A stretch of 64,000 nt of DNA from Mesostigma viride. Lineage: Eukaryota; Streptophyta; Mesostigmatophyceae; Mesostigmatales; Mesostigmataceae. A program made the translations under genes and the position numbers. Location of the stretch: NCBI GenBank assembly GCA_009746045.1, contig RPFO01000123.1, positions 361,120 to 425,119 of the forward strand. The letters run 5' to 3'. The notes below the pieces were generated by a model, which saw nothing but the letters and a program-made list of their open reading frames with translations, had not been told where the DNA came from and searched no databases. Shown here in pieces: positions 11,283 to 21,200 of this stretch (within the stretch, counting starts at the first letter, position 1; the number at the start of each line of letters is the position of its first letter).

Positions 11283-11398
11283 TTTTCTTCAGCGCTGTAG
11301 TGCATGATGGCAGTGCCACAACAATCCATGCCAATGATTTGTCATGATGGGGGGAAAGGATGACAATTCTACCTGGCTGTTTGACACGTGCATGCTTG
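11283..11398 (+). repeat. Direct repeat, left copy, flanking the CT/CCCA arrays
   Basis: Shares with 12280-12403 the ordered blocks TTTTCTTCA, GCAGTGCCACAACAATC, a G run, GATGACA, TACCTGG and CACGTGCATGC. The copies diverge by substitutions and small indels, suggesting an old duplication or two copies of a dispersed repeat into which the microsatellites expanded. Confidence 0.8.
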
Positions 11399-11521
11399 AC
11401 TCGCTCACCCAGCCACTCCCTCCCTCACGCACCCACGCAAGCAAGCACACCCACATCCACACTGTCCCACGCACCCAAGCACGCACACCCACCCACCCAG
11501 ACAGCCAGACACACACACATG

Positions 11522-11523
11522 TC

Positions 11524-11604
<81 letters not shown>
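11522..11604 (+). repeat. CT microsatellite
   Basis: About 83 bp of CT with one G interruption near the start. It abuts the CCCA array. Confidence 0.95.
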
Positions 11605-11607
<3 letters not shown>

Positions 11608-11610
11608 CTC

Positions 11611-12094
11611 CACCCACCCACCCACCCACCCACCCACCCACCCACCCACCCACCCACCCACCCACCCACCCACCCATCCACCCACCCACCCACCCACCCA
11701 CCCACCCACCCACCCACCCACCCGCCCGCCCGCCCGCCCGCCCGCCCGCCCACCCACCCACCCACCCACCCACCCACCCACCCACCCACCCACCCACCCA
11801 CCCACCCACCCACCCACCCACCTGCACCCACCCACCCACCTGCACCCACCCACCCACCTGCACCCACCCACCCACCCACCCACCCACCCACCCGCCCGCC
11901 CGCCCGCCCGCCCGCCCGCCACCCACCCACCCACCCACCCACCCACCCACCTGCACCCACCCACCCACCTGCACCCACCCACCCACCTGCACCCACCCAC
12001 CCACCTGCACCCACCCACCCACCCACCCACCCACCCACCCACCCACCCACCCACCCACCCACCCACCCACCCACCCACCCACCCACCCACCCAT
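11611..12094 (+). repeat. CCCA tetranucleotide array with CCCG and CCTGCA variants
   Basis: About 484 bp of CCCA units. Two blocks of CCCG (near 11721-11750 and 11891-11918) and seven CCTGCACCCACCCA interruptions form an ordered higher pattern, with the CCCG block followed by CCCA and then by CCTGCA variants, each occurring twice. Open frames on both strands are repeat artefacts. Confidence 0.95.
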
Positions 12095-12279
12095 CCATCA
12101 AACATGCATGCACGTCTAGTGTCTCTCCATTTGAGCACCTGTCCTTACACCCCCGCAGTGGCAGCCAAGCGAGGAAGCAACCAAGGGACCAAGCGAACCC
12201 CCCAACTGCCCGACATCACCGGAATGTACCGTCCGGAATGTTCGTATGGCGCGTTAATTGCACAAATACCTGCCCCACA

Positions 12280-12403
12280 TTTTCTTCAACGCTATATAAT
12301 GCATTATCGCAGTGCCACAACAATCTGGGCTCTGAGATATTGAATCATACGGGGGGGGGAAGATGACAGGCATACCTGGATGTTTCACACGTGCATGCCT
12401 GAA
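12280..12403 (+). repeat. Direct repeat, right copy, flanking the CT/CCCA arrays
   Basis: Degenerate copy of 11283-11398, ending CACGTGCATGCCTGA. See that entry for the shared blocks. Confidence 0.8.
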
Positions 12404-14446
12404 CGGCACATGGATTATGAAACAAATTGAAAGCACGGGCGCACAACATCAACCAATATCATAACTTATTTTACTGTACAAGGTAAGGTTCATTGGTACC
12501 ACATGCATTACTGGACAACTTGGGAGTTGGGTTTGATATGGCCTGCAGGCAATCTATTGTGAAAACTGCAAGGCATGCTGGTATGGCTACTAAGTGGAAC
12601 ACCATGAATGGAATCCCTAGGAACACCAAGCCTAGTAATGTAAATTACAGGTGGCACAACTGGCACACACCACATCGTGGCAAATATAAGCCTGGACTGC
12701 AACAGATGATGGCATTTTCCTGTTATGGCATGGTCGATCGGAGGGAATTTTCAACTGTTAATGCCGATGGACAATGTGAAAGTTATTCCACATAGGGCGG
12801 CCCGGCACTCAGCTGCTAACGTCTAGCTGACAACAAGCTTCACGGCCGAATCAGGGATGCAGCGTCCACTATTAAACCAAGGCATATGAAAAAAAATTCC
12901 TGCACAACGTCGGCTTACCGATGGTTGTGGTTAGCATGCGTGAACAAGAAGATTGTGTGGTTTGTACGCCAGTCTGATCCGGCGACATGGCAGTGGCTGC
13001 CGGCCAGCACATGCGCATGCCATTCGACATGCTGAATGGGGGGCTGTGCGTTAAAATCAAAATGAACATGACAAACATCTCATGTAAGAAATTTATGTAC
13101 AGCTTTCTGTCTCAAGCCAAAAAAGGGTGTGTCGTCATGCAATATATCAGTCCTGCCAGCCATAAACCTTAACTCCTAATCTGGAATTCACAATTGGCTT
13201 GTTTGAATCACACGCATAAACAAAGTAGTCGACACATGTCTACGGAAGCGGCATTTTGAACGTGAGATTGGATTGATTTGCCGTTTGGTTTGTAAGTTTC
13301 CCAGACTGCCATCGCTAGCAAATATACCATGGCTAGCAGGTGCTGAGGTGCATTTTTTTGCTTAGGCAAGAACGGGACCATTTTTCTTTAGTCTAGCGCA
13401 AAAAAGGCTAAGCATGGGCGGGTCGACATGGCGTCGCATGGGCCGTGAGGCCGGACTTGAACGGACGATAGTGTTGTACTAGGTCAGGCTGAAAATGATT
13501 CCACCGTTTTCCTTTTCTGATTCCACCGTTTTTCCTTTCCGATTCCTTGGATGAAATCTGGCCGAATCAGACAGAATAGTTCCTGCGGTGCCAAAAGGGC
13601 GGTTACGAAAATGTGTGGCTGGAGTTTGTGCGAAGGGTAACTACTTTGACTGGTGCGCACTTGAAACTAGTCGGCATTGCTAGATGCCGCGGGGGTACAC
13701 TCCAACTTGAAAGCCGGACGTCTTGGGGGTCAAGGCTTGGCTTTCGGTAATGCAATGGAGAATAATTGATGCTTGTGACGTGCTCGACGGCTGCGATGAC
13801 CGAGATGATGCGTGTAGTGCACAGCGTCCGAGACGTCGCGACACCCGTGGCTGTCCTGTTGATGCGAACGCACGGTGACGAGACGGAGCCCATTATATAG
13901 GTGGATTACAAGTTAGAACGGCCCTCGCGGTTGCACTGTTTAATCGCGAACGTGGATTTTGCGGAGCCGACGGCCGTTGGGGATTGGAAATCTGATGATA
14001 TCGGGGCTGCGCACGACATCGAGGAACTGGGGATCGACGTAGGTCTACAGGCTCACTTGTCCGTCAACATGTATGGCCTCGCTTGACTGTCATCATCTTG
14101 ACATGTACATAACTAGTTCATATACCATGCATTTGACACTGCCTGCACGTGGATTTTCCAGACATACATTGAGGGTAATTATAACTCGAAAGCACTACGT
14201 ACGATTGAGACGTCCGGTCGTAGAGCAGATGCACTGGAGCTTTCTGATCTTCCAATTGATGGGTCTGTAATTATGTAAGATATTCAGATATCGCGATGAC
14301 TCGAGCATCGATGCATGGAATGTAATAATGTATTTCATTCAATTATACATCCAATTTAACTCCGCAATTGAGGGGCACACATGTCCATCAGCCCGAGACA
14401 ACATTTCCCAAGTAATTTTCGATTAGTGATTTAGTGTGGGCCTCCC
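12404..14446. other. Intergenic DNA without recognisable gene
   Basis: The longest frame is about 100 codons (12493-12795) and has no recognisable domain or homopolymer-free conservation clue. A fifth, one-mismatch copy of the palindrome motif lies at 13967-13980 (separate entry). Two short repeats GATTCCACCGTTTTCCTTTC are adjacent near 13498-13545. Confidence 0.6.
13967..13980. repeat. Fifth copy of the 14-bp palindrome (CCGACGGCCGTTGG)
   Basis: One mismatch to CCAACGGCCGTTGG, again preceded by GCGGAG, more than 4.7 kb away from the other four. This shows that the motif is dispersed and not only part of the local tandem duplication. Confidence 0.65.
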
Positions 14447-15403
<957 letters not shown>

Positions 15404-15499
15404 ATAAAGACAAAGTAAAAAGTAATAATAATAACAAAAACAAAAAAGGAATAAAGAAAATTAAGTGAGACAACTATGCCTGGACGCATGGCGATCGCT

Positions 15500-16060
15500 G
15501 ATTTGCCCTATGTATCCCACATTATTATTAGGCACAGGCGCCTGGGCCTAGCCGGGCACCTGGCCCGCACCTGTAGATCAGGTAGAAACATCAGATAGAC
15601 TAGCTGGCACCAAGCCCGCCCAGCCTGGGCGATATGTCCTCACCTGGCGTGCCCCCGGCCGCGCCCGTGGACTTTTCGTGATAGACTCGGCATGGACATG
15701 TGCTACACTGGAATACATTAGACGTGACGGGCTCACACCCGGGCAGCCTCCTGGTAACTTTGTCTGTAATATGGAGGCAGATGGTGCGCATGCTTGCAAG
15801 GATAGATGGCAAGTAGTGATGAAGGAGACCACCCCCAAGCCTGTGGGGGCTAGCTCCGCGTGTGACTAAGTATGGCATTCATAGCGATTCGCCGCCGCGG
15901 TGCCCACACCCCTGTAACTAGGACCTAGATAGCTTACACCATCCATTCCAAGAAGACAGAGGCCCTGGCGGTTGGGCTCACCCACTCACCGCCACCCCTC
16001 TATCTTCTCGACGGCTCTCGAGTCCTGTACGTATCGGGACCGCGTCAAGCTGCTGGGCAC
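15500..16060 (+). mobile_element. Scrambled fragments of LINE reverse transcriptase 3' region
   Basis: Around 15528-15570 the plus strand translates to RHRRLGLAGHLARTCRS, matching the RRLQLVGHLARTNQ segment of the better LINE copy at 45.7-46.7 kb. Around 15945-16040 a segment matches its KKTETLAIGLTH...LLDGSRVLY block, but here it lies downstream of the GHLART segment, the opposite order to an intact element. So these are rearranged or independently inserted pieces with frame breaks. Confidence 0.65.
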
Positions 16061-16207
16061 TCACGTTGACCAGAAGCCCTGGCAGGCCCCTCCTGCCACC
16101 GGCTCAGATGAGGGAATTTACATCATTGCCAGTAGTGTACTATTTAATAGTCAGGCTTAGCCTAGCATGTGGCCCACGCGCATGTGCGCCCATAATGGCC
16201 CCCATGG

Positions 16208-16738
16208 ATGATGCCTTCAGAATTTCGCCATGCTATGCCTATGCCACCTCCACCACCTCCGCCGTCGCAGCCCAGCTTCAGCGGCAGACGCTTGACCTCC
16301 GCGAGGAGGCCGAGCTCGCCAAGCGCAGCCATGGTGGAAGGTGAGAATTCTGAGAAGCTTGCGCGTGCGTTTGAGAGAGAAATCCTTGGTCGCATGGGCC
16401 TTACTGGTGAGATTGAGCTGGCCGCCCACCGCCTTCCCCGCGCGCGGGGTAAGGCAGGGGCACCCCCGCTCCTTCTAACCTTTAAGAAACCGGCGGACAA
16501 GATTTCTTTTCTCCGACGCCGCAAGCGGCTCGAGAAGACTCTCTTCACCCTTGACGACGACTTGACCCTGGCGCAGCAACATCGGCGACGGGAGCTATGG
16601 CCGACCTACCTCCAGCTCCGGCAGACCAAGGCGGGGCAGCTAGCCGGTGTACTGGAAGGGGGCCGGGCCATCTACGTCGGCCACAAGCCCTGGCATGCGA
16701 CCCCCTCGGCCCCAACGACTCCAGACGCCCCAGCTTAG
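16208..16738 (+). pseudogene. LINE ORF1-like fragment, plus-strand copy
   Basis: 176 codons. The C-terminal half (KISFLRRRKRLEKTLFTLDD, then DLTLAQQHRRRELWPTYLQL) has the pattern of ORF1 proteins of non-LTR retrotransposons, which bind element RNA. A second, diverged copy is at 17372-17909 on the other strand; the two share LREEA, LTGE, RLPRARGKAG and DDDLTLA. The N terminus is missing or replaced, so I treat it as a remnant although the frame is open to a stop. Confidence 0.6.
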
Positions 16739-16904
16739 GGGAATACAGCAGCAGTAGTGTAGAATAGATAGACCGTGGCCATGTACATGTAAGCCTCCTA
16801 CAGGCTCTATACCAGCTGATTCACGAGTATTATTTAGCCATGTACATGTGCGCCTATGATGTGCCACACCCCAGATGATTAGTTATAATTAACTAATTAT
16901 CAAC

Positions 16905-17175
16905 ATCACTCCGTTGGGAGTAGATGTAGCACATAGCCCTGAGAAGGGGCATATGGCTTTTAATACATTCTAGGCTACTTCATGCAAGGGTGGGAATGTA
17001 AGCTACCCCTGCTCTAGGTGCACCAGGGCACCTGCACCCTCATGGTCTATCACGCTATGCCCGGGTAACTAGGGGGGAGCATGCGTGTGAGGGAGGAAGA
17101 TCATCATGGCTATACAAGAGCTAGGACATCAGTGGCTTCTCGACAGAGAGCATCTCTCTGCATGGCATAGCATGG
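16905..17175. repeat. Left arm of an inverted repeat
   Basis: Reverse complement of about 18100-18365 at roughly 85-90 percent by eye (shared TCCGTTGGGAGTA, GTAGCACATAGCCC, ACATTCTAGGCTACTTC, GGCTATACAAG). The arms enclose the minus-strand LINE ORF1 remnant. Confidence 0.75.
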
Positions 17176-17371
17176 CTAAATTCTTAATGCAACATCCATG
17201 GGGGTCCCATTATAGGCATGGCGTGGCTAAATTCTGAAGGCAACATCCATGGGGGCCATTATGGGCGCACATGCGCGTGGGCCACATGCTAGGCTAAGCC
17301 TTACTAATCTACACTACTGGTATATATATTCCTAGTCTGAGGTGGCAGGAGGGGGCTGCCAGGGCTTGTGG

Positions 17372-17909
17372 TCAACGTGGATGACCGCCCCCCTCCAGTA
17401 TACCGGCTTCCCCCTTGCGCTCTGCCGGAGCTGAAGGTAGGTCGGCCATAGCTTGCGTCGCCGCTGTTGCTGCATGGGCCAGGGTCAAGTCGTCGTCCAG
17501 TGTGAAGCGAGTCTCCGAGAGCTTCTTGCGGCATTTAAGGAACGCCAGCTTGTCCGCCAGTCGTGAGGAGCACGGGTGCCGGGCCAGCCTTCCCCCGCGC
17601 GCGGGGGAGGCGGACAGCCGACATGTCCAGCTCACCAGTGAGTAACATGGGGGCAAGAATGGCGCGCTTAAATGCCTCAAGAAGGCTCGTGGAGGTCTCA
17701 CCTGCCTGCTGGTCGAAGTGCTTGACGATGACATTGTGGCTGCGCCGGGCGATGTCGGCTTCCTCGCGAAGGTCGAGGGCTTGTTGCTTGAGTTGTGCCG
17801 AGATGGTGGAGGTGGTGGAGGTGGTGTGCTGCTTAAGCAAGTCCGCCCAGGTGGAGGGAGCATCGCCGGCCGAGCCAGCAGGCGCCGGCTGGGCGGCGAT
17901 GTCCTTCAC
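17372..17909 (-). pseudogene. LINE ORF1-like fragment, minus-strand copy, frameshifted
   Basis: The N-terminal part (17909 to about 17540: helical LKQQALDLREEADIARRSH, then LLTGELDMSAVRLPRARGKA) and the C-terminal part (to 17372: LADKLAFLKCRKKLSETRFT, DDDLTLAHAA) lie in different frames. The sequence downstream (17370-17225) resembles 16066-16207 in reverse complement. It is the diverged sister of the plus-strand copy at 16208-16738. Confidence 0.6.
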
Positions 17910-17944
17910 CCCAGATGATGCCTAGCTTTATTTAGTTATGCTGT

Positions 17945-18215
17945 GCCCATGCAGAGAGCCGCTCGCTGCTGAGATGCCATGCCCTAGCTCTTGTATAGCC
18001 ATGATGATCTTCCCCTACATGACATACTCCCCCTTAGCTGGGCATAGTGTGAACATCATGAGGGTGCAGGTGCCCAAGGAGTTATTTTCCTAATTAATTA
18101 ATGCCTATGCAGAGAGATGCTCTCTGTCGAGAAGCCATGCCCTAGCCCTTGTATAGCCATGATGATCTTCCCCACCTATGACGGGCTCCCCTTAGCTGGG
18201 AGTTGCCAGAGACTC
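17945..18215. repeat. Tandem pair of LINE/SINE-tail-like segments
   Basis: 17945-18050 and 18104-18215 share ATGCAGAGAG, GCCATGCCCTAGC, TTGTATAGCCATGATGATCT and CCCCTTAGCTGGG. The second copy is also part of the inverted-repeat arm. Confidence 0.7.
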
Positions 18216-18365
18216 TGGGTGGTGCAGGTGCCCTAGTGCACCTAGAGCAAGTGTTGTTTACATTCCCACCCTTGCAGGAAGTAGCCTAGAATGTATTATA
18301 GGCCATCTGCCCCTTCTCAAGGGCTATGTGCTACAGATACTCCCAACGGAGTTATGTTCCTAATT
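18100..18365. repeat. Right arm of an inverted repeat
   Basis: Reverse complement of 16905-17175; see that entry. Confidence 0.75.
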
Positions 18366-18588
18366 ATGCAGGACCCTCAGAAGCGCACCGTTGGTGCCGG
18401 TACTGGAGGGGCGGGGACCTGATGATCAACCACAAGATGTGGACGCCCCCTGCGGGCTAGAATAGCCCTAGCTTGTATTCACTGGTAGTCACTGCCGCCA
18501 TGGCAGCGGCCATGCCTAGAATGTTTGCCTAGCTGTGCCACCATAAGTAGTCACGTGCACCACTAACGCACTGGAAAACAACCAGCAA

Positions 18589-18905
18589 TAATTAATTAAT
18601 TAATTAGACTCGTGCTCCCGTTGGGGAGTCACGGAGCATTAACCCCGATGGATGGATGGATGGGTGCAAACAGTCCTACCGGTCTAATCTATCGACATCA
18701 GCTACCTACCACATCTATCTAAACAGCATCACTAACTACAAACATCTACGTCTAACAGCATTACTACCTACAACATCTATCTATACAGCACTAGGCGTGC
18801 CTCCCACGGGTTTGCACATGCGGGCGCTTCCCCACAGGGGGGGGCTCGTTGTCCTCTATGACCTGGGCCCACTTGGCCTTGTCCATCATCTTCCATTTTT
18901 TCACT
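18589..18905 (-). mobile_element. LINE 3'-end fragment, minus strand
   Basis: Reverse complement of the 3' end of the LINE at 45.7-46.7 kb: it shares the coding end (sense GATGGACAAGGCCAAGTGGG), the GATG tetranucleotide run, GTGACTCCCCAACGGGAGCA and the TAATTAAT tail. The tail lies at 18589-18607, so the element points left. Confidence 0.85.
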
Positions 18906-19140
18906 AGCCATAGCCTAGCTTAGCTTAGCCCTTGTACAGCCATGCTACGTCCTGGCTATGATCAGATTACTTGCCCGGCACGCTCCTTGTTATGATATGC
19001 TCACATGGGTCTTATTGCACCCACAGAACTTGCCGGATCGTCTATCGTGTCCGATTGCAGCTGTGGGCATGCCTCTGGCATGAAGGAGAAAGGGTGTCTC
19101 TGCCCTTTCTTCCTGTTGTGGACATACAGGGATTAAAAGC

Positions 19141-19194
19141 ACTCCGGTGCTCCATGACTCCCCAACGGGAGCACGAGTTTAATTAATTAATAAA
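19141..19194 (+). mobile_element. LINE 3'-tail fragment, plus strand
   Basis: GTGCTCCATGACTCCCCAAC followed by GGGAGCACGAG and a TTAATTAATTAATAA tail repeats the terminal motif of the other LINE copies in the opposite orientation to 18589-18905. Confidence 0.75.
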
Positions 19195-19898
19195 TCACAT
19201 GGTACAAAAATATAGCTCGACTAGTGACCAAAGGGTAAGATTCCCTTCTGTACTCACGACCTGGCTACACTTCAGGATTAACTTAAGAAGTCGAAATAAC
19301 TCTAGGTGGTAGCTCAAAACTCTCACAGATCCGTACGTATGGCGTATCCAGCATAGGGAGTGGACCAATAAAGAATATTCAATGTCCTGTTCGTACAACT
19401 GGCCCATGGAGCCAAACAAACATCGTAGGCAACCAATTCTTATCAGATCTCACTTGCGGAAAGGGTCCAGTCAACAATCCTAATAAAGTCCGACAGCAAC
19501 CAAAGCCTCGTGGCCGACGTTCCTTGTAGATTTGACCATTCTCCTTCCATAGTAGGCGATATCTAGAACTCGAAGTATTATTCAAACTGGATGTAACCGT
19601 CACTTGTCACTGGTACATCGCCATGGGTCCAGTTCTTGCCATATTGCACCCACTGTCAGTTGGGCCCATGAATGCACCATGATGCAGATAAAATCCTCAG
19701 TGGCATACCCTCCATGCAGCAGTCACTGGGAGGGCATGGGCGGCCAACCTCCTTGTTGTATGTGTTTGAGGGACGACGATTCCTTATGTGTACACACGTG
19801 ACATACGCAGTCACATGCTTCAATATAATGATGTATTTATTTTATTGGGGTTGACTAAGCCACACAGGCATAGTAGATATCAACCCTATGGCTGCTGA
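19195..19898. other. Region downstream of the giant gene, no gene seen
   Basis: About 700 bp between the LINE tail and the stop codon of the NRPS-like gene. It would include that gene's 3' UTR. No repeat or convincing ORF is visible. Confidence 0.5.
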
Positions 19899-21200
19899 TC
19901 ACTCGTCTGCCAGTCCATGGAGCATGGAGCCCACCAGCGCGGAGAGCACCCGCAGCCCGAGCAGGAGCGCGGAGAGAAGGGCCAGCACGGAACCGAGGCT
20001 AAGCTCCCAGCGTGACCGTTGCAGGGTGCGGAGCGCCAGCAGGATGGACACGTGGTAGAGCAGCGGGAGCAGGAGCACTGCCGCCACACTCGCCGACAAC
20101 GAGGGCGCCAGCAAAGCGAGCACCCAGAGGGACGCCGGTTCAGCCAATCGAAGCACCATCGGGTGGAGCAGGTACGACGGCAGCGGGGTATGGCCCAGGT
20201 AGTGAAGCAACCCCTCGTGTGCTGGCGACGCCACCAGCGGGGGCAGCATCATGGCCAGCGCCAGCACGCTGTCGGACACGTGGCTGACGACGCGGCACGG
20301 CCAGTCCCAGTACCAGCTGCCCGCAAACCAGTTTGGGGCCATCAACTCAGACAACGTGGATGCCCCACCCGCCGCCACTCCGCTGGATTCCCAAAGGTCG
20401 ACAACATGGCCCATGTGGCGCCGCTGGAACGCGCTCATATAGGCGGTCTGAGCGAACACGGCGGCGGCCGCCACACGCAGCCAGGTCCGCCGGCGCGCCC
20501 AAATTAAGATCGCCGCCGCCTCCTGTTCGAAGAGGTACCCAGCGAGGAAGAAGAAGCAGGTGCACAGCACGCGGGGGCCGAGCGGCTGCCAGCCCAGCTG
20601 GTGAATCCCCCAGGGACCAAACCACATCCCTGGGACCGCGAGGGCTTGGTCAGGAGGGACGAGCATAGAGAGGATCATCGGGAAGAGGAACTGGATGAAC
20701 GCTGCGGACGCCAGAAGCGGCCAACGACGATGGGTCGCCCTCTCGCGGTGGCCTGGCCCACTTCCCGCAAACGCCCACACCAGAAGGTGGTTGAAGGCCA
20801 GCGCCCAGAGGCCCCACAGGTGGGCCGTGGTGGAGAAGCGCTCGCCCGGGTTGGTCACGAGCGCGTCAAACTGGTTTGATATGCCGTACTGCATGAAGAG
20901 CGACAGTAGGATGAGCAGCAGGATCTGGCGGGGTGTGGCGCCATGCGGGCTGCGCGCGAGGCCCATTCCCGAGAGTGCGTTGAGTCCTTGCACGGCATAC
21001 CACCCACCGACCATGCGGGGCACGTAGTGCAGGACCGAGGTGTCACCGCGGGCGGTGGATGCCCACAGCGCGCGCATGCGGGGAACTTGGAAACAGCGCA
21101 GGTTCTGACCACCGCAGCGTCCAAAGTGCATCGCCACCACCGAGAGAGACCAGAGGAGTTGCAGGTTGGAGCACGCAGCGTGGAACAAACGCGCTTCACC
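19899..21200 (-). other. Domain: C-terminal multi-pass membrane region, acyltransferase-3-like
   Basis: Residues about 5350-5782 hold roughly eight to ten hydrophobic segments (for example ILLLILLSLFMQYG, VLCTCFFFLAGYLFEQ, SVLALAMMLPPLVA, VLALLSALLLGLRVL). FFFLAGYL and LGHTPLPSYLLHPMVL resemble the FFxLSGYL and LGxxSLxxYLLH patterns of membrane acyltransferase family 3. The typical N-terminal RxxxxDGLRG motif is not obvious. It could release the T3-bound product onto a membrane acceptor or simply anchor the enzyme. Family assignment is tentative. Confidence 0.55.

Noticed and set aside
11289-12366. Gly/Val/Trp-rich and Pro/Thr/His-rich ORFs
   Set aside because: Products of the CCCA and CT arrays.
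12493-12795. A 100-codon ORF as a gene
   Set aside because: No recognisable domain, no flanking support, and composition like the surrounding non-coding DNA.
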